A stretch of DNA of 48,220 nucleotides from Bacillota bacterium (GTDB lineage: Bacteria > Bacillota > Clostridia > Tissierellales > Peptoniphilaceae), in contig JAEXBN010000020.1 in NCBI GenBank assembly GCA_023394045.1, positions 1 through 48,220 on the forward strand, written 5' to 3'. The notes under the pieces are model-generated. The model searched no databases, was not told the origin of the DNA, and saw only the letters and a list, made by a program, of their open reading frames with translations. Positions 33,628 through 41,936 of the stretch are shown here, piece after piece (the first letter of the stretch is position 1; every line of letters starts with the position of its first letter). Made by a program: the position numbers and the translations under genes.

Positions 33628-33758
33628 GAGAATGGAATGGGAAATTCGGAAGAATCATCCCATCGCTGAGATGCAACAGAGCAGATCGAGAAAACGATTG
33701 GCTCATTGCGCTTTTGTCTGTGTTGGCCTGTGAATCGGTAATAACCAAGGAGGAGATT
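33628..33758 (+). other. Structured 5' leader
   Basis: The leader contains a stem-loop at 33637-33663: ATGGGA/TCCCAT outside and ATTC/GAAT inside, with a GGAA-containing loop. More short pairings may follow, but no T-box sequence, no known riboswitch core and no clear attenuator with a T run were recognised. The AGGAGG of the dehydrogenase lies at its end. Confidence 0.35.
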
Positions 33759-34712
33759 ATGACGAAGGTGCTGGTCACCGAAAAGATTCATCCGAATGGA
33801 ATGAAGACGCTGGAAGATGCTGGTTTCGAAATCGTCAAGAGCAACATTAAAGGGGTCAACGATCCGGAGACGATCATCGAGGAGTTTAAGGACATTGATG
33901 CGGCACTGATTCGTGTCGCGGAGGTACCGAAGGAAGCGATTGAGGGCGCAAAAAATCTGAAGATCATTTCCAACCATGGTGTCGGTTTGGATAACTATCC
34001 GATGGAAGCGCTGAAAGAAAAGGGCATCGTGTTGACGATGACGCCGGGAGCCAATAGCTTGGCTGTGGCGGAATATGTGATTGCGATGATGTCTTCGATT
34101 TCGTTGCAGCTGCATCAATCAGAAGTTCGCTATGCGAAAGAGGGATGGTCTGCTCGTGCCAATTGCCCGCTGGGCTATACGATGACCGGAAAGACGCTTG
34201 GAATTTTAGGCTATGGACGCATCGGCCGCCTGATTGGGGATATGTGCATGAAGGCCTTCAATATGAAGGTTGTGGTTTATGATCCGTATGTGCCGCGCAA
34301 TGATGAGCGTGTAACATACTACGATGATCTGGACGATCTTCTGAAAGTCGCCGATTACATCACACTGCACCTGATGCTGACGGATGAAACGCGCCATATG
34401 ATTAGCGATCATGAGTTTGATCTCATGAAACCGAACGCGATCATCCTGAATGCGGCTCGCGGGCCGATCATTGATGAAAAAGCGTTGATCCGTGCGCTGG
34501 ATGAGAATAAGATCTGGGGCGCAGGGCTTGATGTGACGGAAGCGGAGCCGCTGGATCCGGATAGTCCGCTCTTCAAGAATGATCGCGTCATTGTCACCCC
34601 GCATTTTGCCGTGAAGACCAATGAGTGCGAAATGGCAGTGGCAACGGAAGCTGCCGAGAATCTAGTGCGCTTCTTTAATGGTGAAGAGGTACAGGGACGG
34701 GTTCGTCTCTAA
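33759..34712 (+). CDS. D-isomer-specific 2-hydroxyacid dehydrogenase
   Basis: A 317-residue NAD-dependent enzyme of the phosphoglycerate/lactate/glycerate dehydrogenase superfamily. The NAD motif is GILGYGRIG, and the catalytic trio is Arg in NAARGPIID, Glu in DVTEAEP and His in VTPHFA. NHGVGLDNYPMEAL and TPGANSLAVAEYVIAMM resemble phosphoglycerate dehydrogenases, but there is no ACT domain and no adjacent serine gene, so it could act on other 2-hydroxy acids such as glyoxylate or hydroxypyruvate. CAAGGAGGAGATT precedes the start at 33759. Monocistronic with its own promoter and terminator. Confidence 0.9.
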   Translation: MTKVLVTEKIHPNGMKTLEDAGFEIVKSNIKGVNDPETIIEEFKDIDAALIRVAEVPKEAIEGAKNLKIISNHGVGLDNYPMEALKEKGIVLTMTPGANSLAVAEYVIAMMSSISLQLHQSEVRYAKEGWSARANCPLGYTMTGKTLGILGYGRIGRLIGDMCMKAFNMKVVVYDPYVPRNDERVTYYDDLDDLLKVADYITLHLMLTDETRHMISDHEFDLMKPNAIILNAARGPIIDEKALIRALDENKIWGAGLDVTEAEPLDPDSPLFKNDRVIVTPHFAVKTNECEMAVATEAAENLVRFFNGEEVQGRVRL

Positions 34713-34764
34713 GCATTCAAATTTCCCCGCGCTTTTTGCATATCGCTTTTTGCGCATAGGGGTC

Positions 34765-34797
34765 GGCGTCGTGCCTTCGCGGCACGGCGCCTTTTTT
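34765..34797 (+). terminator. Terminator of the dehydrogenase gene
   Basis: GGCGTCGTGCC (34765-34775), five-base loop, GGCACGGCGCC (34781-34791), six T. The stem has one T-G pair. TGTTATACT directly behind it (34797-34805) looks like an extended -10 for the next operon. Confidence 0.85.
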
Positions 34798-34847
34798 GTT
34801 ATACTGATGACGTGAATTTCCGACGGGTCGCCGTGACAGGAGGAAAC

Positions 34848-35543
34848 ATGAGAGCGATTTTATTTGATATGGATGGGACGCTTTTGGACTCAATGCATGC
34901 TTGGTATGAGGCGGAAGTCGGCTATTTGAAGGATCAGGGGATCGATGAAGATGAACTTGATTATGAACGGCTGCTAACTTCCGGATCGGATGAGGTGGTG
35001 TCTTATCTTCGTGATGATCTGGGGATGGAAGTGGACGCGGAAGAGATGCGTCAGGAGGCGCTCCAGAATATGGAACGGTTTTATGCTTCTGCTGCAACGG
35101 CAAAAGATGGAGTGGAACGGGCGCTGCAAGAGCTGGCGGAGATGGGGATCCCTATGGCCGTTGGATCTTCGACACCAGAGCATTTGTGCGAGATTGGGAT
35201 GGAAACGACGGAACTGCGGAGCTATTTCGATTTTATTCTGAGCGCAACGGAATCAGGGCTGCCGAAGTTTCAGCCAGCGTTTTTTGAAGAGGCGGCTTCC
35301 CGCTTTGGCGTTGATCCGGAAGAAATGGTCGTTTTTGATGATGCACTTTTAGCGCTTCGAGCCGCACGTGAATGCGGATGTCCGACCGTGGGAGTTGCGG
35401 ACGAAGGCTATTTGCAGGACGAAGATGCAGTACAATATGAAAGTGATGAGTTTATCTATTCGTTTGCTGATTTTTCGGCAGAAGATTTTGCGGAGCGGAT
35501 GGGATGGAATCACGCGGATCAACGCGAGGAGGAGGACGAATGA
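34848..35543 (+). CDS. HAD-superfamily phosphatase (beta-phosphoglucomutase/Gph-like)
   Basis: A 231-residue HAD subfamily I hydrolase. Motif I is LFDMDGTLLDS, followed by a helical cap with AWYEAEVGYL, motif II is the Ser in AVGSSTPEHL, and VVFDDALLALRAAR is motif IV. The motif III Lys lies in SGLPKFQPAFFEEA. It most likely dephosphorylates small sugar or nucleotide phosphates. ACAGGAGGAAAC supports the start at 34848. Its stop overlaps the ATG of the Asp23-family gene, so the two are coupled, although the functions have no obvious link. Confidence 0.9.
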   Translation: MRAILFDMDGTLLDSMHAWYEAEVGYLKDQGIDEDELDYERLLTSGSDEVVSYLRDDLGMEVDAEEMRQEALQNMERFYASAATAKDGVERALQELAEMGIPMAVGSSTPEHLCEIGMETTELRSYFDFILSATESGLPKFQPAFFEEAASRFGVDPEEMVVFDDALLALRAARECGCPTVGVADEGYLQDEDAVQYESDEFIYSFADFSAEDFAERMGWNHADQREEEDE

Positions 35544-35857
35544 AACAGTTTGAAGGCGGGCGCTGCCTGGTGGCCAATCAGGTGATTGATCAGATGGTTG
35601 CGATGAGCGCGGCGGATGTGGACGGCGTCCTGGCAGTCCGCGGATATGACGCGGAGACCGGAGCACTGCGCCGGGGCTATGAGCGGTCGATTCTTGCGGA
35701 GATGGAAGAAGATGGCTTGTCGGTGCGCCTCGTTCTGGATGTGTTGCCCGACGCATCGATCGTTGAGACCGTAGAACGTGTGCAAAAGGCCGTCAAGCGG
35801 GAAATTGAAGCGATGCTTGGTCTTCCCTGCAAGCGGGTGGATGTGGTGGTTGCCTGA
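35540..35857 (+). CDS. Asp23/Gls24 family protein
   Basis: A 105-residue alkaline-shock-type protein. VANQVIDQMVAMSAADVDGVLAV (11-33) is the defining Asp23 start, and SVRLVLDVLPDASIVETVERVQ and KREIEAMLGLPCKRVDVVV complete the fold. The family is linked to cell-envelope stress in Bacillota; in Staphylococcus Asp23 is membrane-associated. A doubled GGAGGAGG site precedes the start, and it overlaps the HAD gene by four bases. The MATE gene follows eight bases later, so a three-gene operon is likely. Confidence 0.88.
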   Translation: MKQFEGGRCLVANQVIDQMVAMSAADVDGVLAVRGYDAETGALRRGYERSILAEMEEDGLSVRLVLDVLPDASIVETVERVQKAVKREIEAMLGLPCKRVDVVVA

Positions 35858-35865
35858 GTAAAGCA

Positions 35866-37302
35866 ATGCATGATCGTTCAATAAACCTTTTGGAGGGGCC
35901 GATTCTGGGGACATTTGTCCGCTTTGCGGCTCCTTTTGTACTCACTTCCCTTCTTACAACTTTATATACACTGACAGATTTGTTCTGGATTGGCCGACTG
36001 GGCAGCGATGCTGTTGCGGCAGTTGGTCTGATTGGCTTTCTCACGTGGCTCGGCGATGCGATTGCGACAGGATCAAGAACCGGAATTGGCGTGGTGACCG
36101 CGCAGACCTATGGGGCTGGCGCAGATCCGGATCGCATGACGAGAGTTCTTTCTGCCGGCTTTCAGACCGCCCTAGGTTTTGCTCTTGCGTATGGCGTGCT
36201 GGCACAGATCATCGTGCGTCCGTTTTCTAATTTTTATGGCTTAGGATCTGGCGTCGCTGATCTTGCGGTGCAATATGGGCGCATTGTTTTTCTCGGCATG
36301 ATTTTTAAGATGATGCATTTTTCTTATGCGCAGGCGTACCAGAGCTTTGGCGAATCCCGTGCGCCGTTTTGGATCAACGTGGTCGGTCTGGCGGTGAATG
36401 TGGCGCTGGATCCGCTGCTCATTTTTGGGTTGGGTCCGATTCCGGCACTGGGAGTTGCCGGTGCCGCATGGGCAACGGCTCTGGCGCAGATGGCTGTGTT
36501 TTATGTTTTCCGCTGGCATGCCCGGGCCATCGCACGCGGCGCGGATCCGTTGACTCAGCCAACATCACTGATTGCGCGCATCCGCTTTTTTCGGAAGTCG
36601 GACGCAGCAACCGCTCGCCTTGTGGTAAAGATTGGCTGGCCGGTGATGCTTTTGGTCGGAACGTTTTGCATCATCAATCTTTTGCTGAGCCGTATGTCCG
36701 CGACCTTCGGACCGCTGGCTGTAGCGGTCGAGACCATCGGTTCTCAGATTGAGAGCATTAACTGGATGACGTCGGATGGATTCAGCAGTGCGCTGACAGC
36801 GATGGCGGCGCAAAACATCGGAGCGGGCAAGAAAGAGCGTGCTGTCCGGATCATGCGCACAGGGATTCGGCTGATGGTGGGCGTGGGCTTGGCCGTGATG
36901 CTGGCTTTTCTGTTCTTTGGCCGTCAGATTTTTTGGCTGTTCATGCCTGAGGATCCGCAGGCGGTTCTGGCAGGAACTTGGTATCTTCTGATTTTTTCCG
37001 TATCCGAGCCGTTTATGGCTCTGGAAACGTCAACGAACGCTTGTTTCAATGCCTTTGGACGGACGGGGCTTCCCGCGGCGAATTCGGTTGTCTTTAATGC
37101 GCTGCGCATTCCGCTGGGACTGCTGCTGATGGGATCAATGGCCTATTACGGGATATGGCTTGGAATGAGCATTTCCAGCCTCTTTAAGGGAAGCATTATT
37201 TATTTTCTATTCTGTCGTTTGAGGCGGGAATATCTAGAAGGCCGATGGCAAACAGCGGGAGTCGCTCCGGAGAGACCGGAGAATTCTTCTTTGAAAGAAT
37301 AA
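35866..37302 (+). CDS. MATE family efflux transporter
   Basis: A 478-residue protein with 12 membrane helices in two MatE halves. The N-terminus LLEGPILGTFVRFAAPFVLTSLL and LYTLTDLFWIGRLGSDAVAAVG match the DinF/NorM-type MATE start; the second half begins near LVVKIGWPVMLLVGTFCIIN with AAQNIGAGKKERA. It would export cationic drugs or metabolites against a sodium or proton gradient. The ribosome site is weak, so translation may depend on coupling with the Asp23-family gene eight bases upstream. Confidence 0.92.
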   Translation: MHDRSINLLEGPILGTFVRFAAPFVLTSLLTTLYTLTDLFWIGRLGSDAVAAVGLIGFLTWLGDAIATGSRTGIGVVTAQTYGAGADPDRMTRVLSAGFQTALGFALAYGVLAQIIVRPFSNFYGLGSGVADLAVQYGRIVFLGMIFKMMHFSYAQAYQSFGESRAPFWINVVGLAVNVALDPLLIFGLGPIPALGVAGAAWATALAQMAVFYVFRWHARAIARGADPLTQPTSLIARIRFFRKSDAATARLVVKIGWPVMLLVGTFCIINLLLSRMSATFGPLAVAVETIGSQIESINWMTSDGFSSALTAMAAQNIGAGKKERAVRIMRTGIRLMVGVGLAVMLAFLFFGRQIFWLFMPEDPQAVLAGTWYLLIFSVSEPFMALETSTNACFNAFGRTGLPAANSVVFNALRIPLGLLLMGSMAYYGIWLGMSISSLFKGSIIYFLFCRLRREYLEGRWQTAGVAPERPENSSLKE

Positions 37303-37307
37303 ACAAG

Positions 37308-37353
37308 AAAAGGCGGATCTTCTCCGATCATTCGGGGAACATCCGCCTTTTTT
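37308..37353 (+). terminator. Bidirectional terminator between MATE and branching enzyme genes
   Basis: AAAAGGCGGAT (37308-37318) pairs with ATCCGCCTTTT, with an inner stem (TTCTCCGA/TTCGGGGAA), followed by T residues on both strands. It lies between two converging genes and can serve both. Confidence 0.8.
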
Positions 37354-37421
37354 AGAATTTCTGTTTCTGCCTTTCCTGTGTATTTTTCCGTGTCGTGATC
37401 GATTCGATGGGGTCGGCTCGT

Positions 37422-39623
37422 TTATTTTGGTTGTTTCAATTCCTTTAATGCTTCTTGAGCCAGGCACTCCGCACGGATCATTTCTTCCACGCCGCGCATG
37501 GCATCGTCCTCATCGTCGGATTTCGTGCTGTGCGCTGCGACGGAAAGGTCGGATGCGGCTTCCTCCTCTGCGGAAAGCTTTTGTAGAACGACGCAGGTTC
37601 GGCTGGGAAGACTCATCGTGAGACCTTGCTCCCAATCCACATCATCCATGGGCTCTGTGCGGTAGAGAAGATCCTCGCGAATCCGGTCAAATCCGCCAAA
37701 TTCTGGACGATCCGATGAAAAGACCACACGATAGGTTCCTTTTTCATGAACCGGGAATCGCAGATGCTCATAGCTGTTTTCCGGATGGAAGTTATAAACG
37801 AAAACCAGCGTATTTTTCCGGTAGACAATGACCTTGCGGTCTTCATAGATCCGGATATATTGCAGCCCGTGCGTACCAAATAGCTTTTCATGTTTGGCAA
37901 AGCGGATCATGGCGCGGTCAAACTCACTCAGATAAGAATATTTGAGATTCTCATCGAGCATGAGGTGCCATTGCCGGCGGGCATAATGAAAGCTCCAGTT
38001 GTTTCCCTCTCTTGGGAAGTCGATCCATTCCGGATGGCCGAATTCATTGCCCATGAAATTGAGGTATCCATCTTGTCCGGTGGTCAGCGTGATAAAGCGG
38101 ATCATCTTGTGCAGAGCAATCGCCCGGTCAATGATGTAATTGTTGTCTTCTTTGGACATGTGCCAGTAGGCTTCCTGATCGGCCAGCCAGAAGAACAGCG
38201 TCTTGTCTCCCACCAGTGCCTGGTCATGGCTTTCCGCATAAGCAATTTTCTTTTCTTTTGGGCGCCTCGTCGTCAGTTCGTAGTAAATTTTGTGCATCGG
38301 CCAGTCGTGGTCGTTCGTTTTCATCATTTTGATCCAGAGATCGGGCATGCCCATGGCCAGCCGGTAATCAAACCCCATGCCACAGGAGTCTTCCGGGAGA
38401 CAGAGACCCGGCATTCCGCTCATATCCTCAGCGATCATCCGCGCCTGAGGCTTGAGCTCATGCACCAGCTCGGAGGCCAACGTCAGGTAGGTGACCGCGT
38501 CGGTATTGGTATTCATGCTAAAGTACTTTTCATAGCGATCAAAGCTGGTTCCCAGACCGTGATCCCAGAACATCATGGAAGTGACGCCGTCGAACCGGAA
38601 ACCGTCAAGATGATATTCTTCCAGCCAGTATTTCAGGTTGGAGAGCAGGAAATGAAGAACCTCTGGTTTTCCATAGTTAAAGCACATGGAGTCCCATGCC
38701 CGGTGGAAGCCGCGTTCTCCGCTATAGAAAAACTGCTCTTGTGTTCCATCGAAGGCATTGATCCCTTCAGCGGTGTTTTTCACCGCATGGGAATGGATCA
38801 GATCCATATAGACGGCCAGCCCCAGTTCATGTGCGGAATCCACTAAATATTTGAAGTCATCCGGCGTTCCAAACCAGCTGGACACAGCAAAGAAATTCGA
38901 CACATGATACCCAAAGCTTCCATAGTAAGGGTGCTGCATGATCGCCATGAGCTGCACCGCCGTGTAGCCGGCGCGCTTGATTTTGGGCAGCGTGTATTTC
39001 ACAAACTGGCGAAATGAGCTGATGACTCCTTCTTCCTGAGCAATTCCGACATGTGCCTCGTAGATGAGAGGGGCGCCCTTGCTGGGATGGAACCCTTCGT
39101 CATGCCACTCATAAGGGGTCTCTGGATCCCATAGAATGCCCATCCAGTCGATGGATCCGTCCGGATGAACTTCCTGAACGACACGGCGGCAATAGAGGGG
39201 GATCTTGAAATGATCTTCAAAATCAAATTGCACCATGACTTTGATCCGCTGCCCATGTTTCAGCGTATCGCGTCCTTCCAATGTGATCTCCCAGTCGCCA
39301 TGCTCATTTCGGTGCATGGGATGGGAATAGCGATCCCAATGGTTGAAATCGCCGACGAGAAACAGCAGGTGAGCGGCGGGCGCCCATTCACGGTAGACCC
39401 AGCCTGTTGCGGTGCGATGAAACCCGTAGTAATGATGCCCGTTTGCGAATTCGGAGAGCGTCTGATTTTCCTGAAGCAGGGATTGCTTCGTGCGGTTCAG
39501 GTTGTTCAGGCGTAGCGCAAGATCGTCCTCAAATTCAGCAAGATAGGGGTCGATATCAAGTGCTTGCCGTACAGCCTGATCAATGGAATTCAGGTCTTTG
39601 TCATGATTTCCGTTCGGTGCCAT
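37422..39623 (-). CDS. glgB: 1,4-alpha-glucan branching enzyme, GH13_8-like
   Basis: Introduces alpha-1,6 branches into glycogen-like glucan. The 733 residues contain an N-terminal CBM48 region (HYYGFHRTATGWVYREWAP, near 65-82), the catalytic barrel with nucleophile Asp345 in DGFRFDGVTSMMFWDHG, acid/base Glu399 in IAEDMSG and Asp467 in AESHDQALVGDKT, and a C-terminal all-beta domain, then an acidic tail of about 60 residues. YEAHVGIAQEEG and GYHVSNFFAVSSWFG resemble the eukaryotic/Bacteroidetes-type GH13_8 enzymes more than classical GlgB. GGAGGTACGT precedes the start. No other glycogen genes are adjacent. Confidence 0.92.
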   Translation of the reverse strand: MAPNGNHDKDLNSIDQAVRQALDIDPYLAEFEDDLALRLNNLNRTKQSLLQENQTLSEFANGHHYYGFHRTATGWVYREWAPAAHLLFLVGDFNHWDRYSHPMHRNEHGDWEITLEGRDTLKHGQRIKVMVQFDFEDHFKIPLYCRRVVQEVHPDGSIDWMGILWDPETPYEWHDEGFHPSKGAPLIYEAHVGIAQEEGVISSFRQFVKYTLPKIKRAGYTAVQLMAIMQHPYYGSFGYHVSNFFAVSSWFGTPDDFKYLVDSAHELGLAVYMDLIHSHAVKNTAEGINAFDGTQEQFFYSGERGFHRAWDSMCFNYGKPEVLHFLLSNLKYWLEEYHLDGFRFDGVTSMMFWDHGLGTSFDRYEKYFSMNTNTDAVTYLTLASELVHELKPQARMIAEDMSGMPGLCLPEDSCGMGFDYRLAMGMPDLWIKMMKTNDHDWPMHKIYYELTTRRPKEKKIAYAESHDQALVGDKTLFFWLADQEAYWHMSKEDNNYIIDRAIALHKMIRFITLTTGQDGYLNFMGNEFGHPEWIDFPREGNNWSFHYARRQWHLMLDENLKYSYLSEFDRAMIRFAKHEKLFGTHGLQYIRIYEDRKVIVYRKNTLVFVYNFHPENSYEHLRFPVHEKGTYRVVFSSDRPEFGGFDRIREDLLYRTEPMDDVDWEQGLTMSLPSRTCVVLQKLSAEEEAASDLSVAAHSTKSDDEDDAMRGVEEMIRAECLAQEALKELKQPK

Positions 39624-39665
39624 ACGTACCTCCTTCGGCGTGCTGGTGAAATCGATTGCGTCATC

Positions 39666-39694
39666 AGTATATCACGAGTGAAGAGGCGCGCCAA
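39666..39694 (-). promoter_or_regulatory. Promoter of the branching enzyme gene
   Basis: Minus strand: TTGGCG (39689-39694), 17-bp spacer, TATACT (39666-39671), 43 bases before the start codon. No equally good promoter was found for the divergent phosphofructokinase gene. Confidence 0.55.
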
Positions 39695-39763
39695 TAAACG
39701 TCCGTCAACGTTCGTTGCTGTGATAAAATGAGCGGTGTAAACAGAAAGGGACGGAGGGAGCAC

Positions 39764-40849
39764 ATGACGAGACGAATCGGTCTTTTAACTAGCGGCGGCG
39801 ACTGCCAGAGTTTGAATGCGACGATGCGCGGATTGGCAAAAGCTCTTTATCGAGAGGATCCGAAAACGATCATTTATGGGTTCAAACGCGGCTTTTGGGG
39901 TCTGATGTATAACGAATATTATGAGATGAACCGCTCCTCTTTTTCGGGGCTTCTGGCGCAAGGCGGCACGATTCTCGGAACCAGCCGGCAGAGCTTCAAA
40001 ATGATGAGTGCGCCGGATGAATATGGAAACGATAAAGTGGAATTGATGAAGGGCACCTATCAGCGCCTGCATTTGGATGCGCTGGTGGTGTTGGGCGGAA
40101 ATGGATCGATCAAGTCGGCAAACCTTCTGAGCGAACGGGGATTGAACGTGATCGCGCTGCCGAAGACGATTGACAATGATATCTATGGAACCGAGCTGAC
40201 CTTTGGATTCCACTCGGCACTGGAAGTCGCAACGAATGCCATCGACTGTATTCATACCACGGCAGCGTCGCACAGCCGTGTTTTTATTGTTGAAATCATG
40301 GGACATAAGGTTGGATGGCTGGCGCTATATGCGGGCGTGGCTGGAGGTGCGGACGTCATTCTGCTTCCGGAGATTCCTTATTCGGTGGATGCGATCTGCG
40401 CCAGCATCGCTCAGCGCCGTGCGCATGATGATAAGTTTACCATTATCGCGGTGGCGGAAGGCGCGCGCTCCGTCGAGGAAGCGGCGCTGACCAAAAAAGA
40501 ATATAAAAAGCGTTTAGAAGAACGAAAGGATCCTTCGGTCGCTTACCAGATTGCGCGGGAGATTGAAGCGAAGATTGATGCAGAAGTTCGCGTCACCGTT
40601 CCAGGGCACATGCAGCGCGGAGGGTCTCCCACCCCTTACGATCGCGTGGTGGCGACGCGGTGCGGGGCCGCTGGCGCCCGAGCCGTTTTCGAGCAAGACT
40701 ATGGAAAATTGATTATCTTTCGGGGCGGAAGGGCACAGACGATGCCGCTTCGGGAGACCGCCGGTCTTTTGAAAACGGTGCCTGTCGATCATCCGCTGAT
40801 TGAGGAGGCACGTTCCATTGGGATCGGCTTCGGAGATGAGGAGGTCTAA
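39764..40849 (+). CDS. 6-phosphofructokinase (phosphoryl donor uncertain)
   Basis: A 361-residue PFKA-family enzyme that phosphorylates fructose 6-phosphate. Conserved parts are LTSGGDCQSLNATMRG at the start, LGGNGSIKSA (110-118), PKTIDNDI (133-140) with catalytic Asp137, EIMGHKVGWLALYAGVAGGA, and VPGHMQRGGSPTPYDR. At the donor-determining positions it has Gly114 (E. coli Gly104, ATP-like) and Lys134 (E. coli Gly124, Lys as in PPi enzymes); E. coli Asp103 is Asn113. The donor therefore cannot be fixed from sequence. The start at 39764 has GGACGGAGGGAGCAC upstream. The next gene begins directly after the stop. Confidence 0.9.
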   Translation: MTRRIGLLTSGGDCQSLNATMRGLAKALYREDPKTIIYGFKRGFWGLMYNEYYEMNRSSFSGLLAQGGTILGTSRQSFKMMSAPDEYGNDKVELMKGTYQRLHLDALVVLGGNGSIKSANLLSERGLNVIALPKTIDNDIYGTELTFGFHSALEVATNAIDCIHTTAASHSRVFIVEIMGHKVGWLALYAGVAGGADVILLPEIPYSVDAICASIAQRRAHDDKFTIIAVAEGARSVEEAALTKKEYKKRLEERKDPSVAYQIAREIEAKIDAEVRVTVPGHMQRGGSPTPYDRVVATRCGAAGARAVFEQDYGKLIIFRGGRAQTMPLRETAGLLKTVPVDHPLIEEARSIGIGFGDEEV

Positions 40850-41845
40850 ATGAATGATCGGACAGGTCAACCTGCGGATCGGGATGACCGGACAAAAAAG
40901 ATGACGCTCCCGACAGCAGCTGGATCGGAGCACAGCAGGTCGGAGGAGTCCAAGCCTCTGCCGCGCCGAAAAATCCCTTCTCGTCCGGCAGGTGCGGGAA
41001 AGCCACGCGCTCATGGGATTTCATGCGCTCCTCCGGCTGAAAAGTTTTTAGGAAAATATGGGGGAAAGAAGGCTGGTTCGGAAACGGCGAATCGCACGGC
41101 GGACACGAAAGAAAGCGTTGACGCTCTTCTTCATCAGGCGGAAACGGATGAGCAGAGGCGTGAACGGATCGAGCAGAAGCGCCGTGCGTCCGAACAGAGA
41201 GCCCATCGGGCGGAAAAGGACGGACGCTCGCCTGCGGGGGCAGCACCGTTTCAGGAGCGGATGCGCCGCACGGCAGCGAAGAGCAAGGTGAAGGCAAAGA
41301 GTATGATTTCCGGTGCGAAAGCCGCTCGTCCTTCCGTGAATTCGCGTGATCTGTCCATGCTGGTTACCGTAGCCGGAAGCGTCGTCGTGTTGTTGTTGAT
41401 CATCTGGTTTACGGCAACACAGTTTATGGGGGCTGTCGGAGATCAGGGCAGCGTGGCGCTTGGAGAGACGCAGTCCAGCGAAGCGGGAGCAGCGCAGGAA
41501 TCGGAGCAGGCGGAAGAAACTTCATCCGCCGCCGCAGCCGGAAACGAGGAATCCGCCTCATCAGCCGCTTCCGCCTCTTCGCTGACGGCAGGAGATGGCG
41601 ACCCCACCGTGGCGGAGACTTGGGTTGGAAAGACGTTTACAGTGGAAGATGAGGCGAACGTTCGCAGCGGAGCCGGAACGGCGAACTCCATTCTCGGGAC
41701 GGTGGATCCGGGCGACAAAGTGGAAATTCGGCGCGCGGAGATGGCGGATGGAGCTGCCTGGGCAGAGGGTGTTTTTACGCTGCAAAATGGCCGGACGCTG
41801 GAGGGCTGGATTTATACGTTTGCGCTTGATCCGACCTTGAACTAA
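40850..41845 (+). CDS. Membrane-anchored bacterial SH3-domain protein
   Basis: A 331-residue protein in three parts: a long charged cytosolic segment (1-165) rich in Arg, Lys and Ala; one membrane helix (about 170-190, MLVTVAGSVVVLLLIIWFTA); a low-complexity Ser/Ala/Glu linker (200-250); and a C-terminal SH3b domain with DEANVRSGAGTANSILGTVD (267-286). SH3b domains bind cell-wall peptides, so the outside end probably contacts peptidoglycan. There is no enzymatic domain. GAGGAGGTCTAA supplies the ribosome site inside the pfk end, so it is coupled to glycolytic PFK for no obvious reason. Confidence 0.82.
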   Translation: MNDRTGQPADRDDRTKKMTLPTAAGSEHSRSEESKPLPRRKIPSRPAGAGKPRAHGISCAPPAEKFLGKYGGKKAGSETANRTADTKESVDALLHQAETDEQRRERIEQKRRASEQRAHRAEKDGRSPAGAAPFQERMRRTAAKSKVKAKSMISGAKAARPSVNSRDLSMLVTVAGSVVVLLLIIWFTATQFMGAVGDQGSVALGETQSSEAGAAQESEQAEETSSAAAAGNEESASSAASASSLTAGDGDPTVAETWVGKTFTVEDEANVRSGAGTANSILGTVDPGDKVEIRRAEMADGAAWAEGVFTLQNGRTLEGWIYTFALDPTLN

Positions 41846-41936
41846 AGGAAATAGAAGATGGTTGCTTTGTTCTATCTGGAAGTCATGTGCGCGGTTTGAG
41901 TTCAAGGCAACGTTGAAATATGGAGAAGAGGAAATC

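Noticed and set aside
33628..33758. T-box or known riboswitch before the dehydrogenase
   Set aside because: No T-box consensus (GGTGGNACCGCG-like), no terminator stem with a T run, and no familiar riboswitch core was found.
37890..38846. Plus-strand open frame (318 codons) inside the branching enzyme gene
   Set aside because: Antisense shadow of the catalytic barrel; composition rich in His/Val/Gln without motifs.
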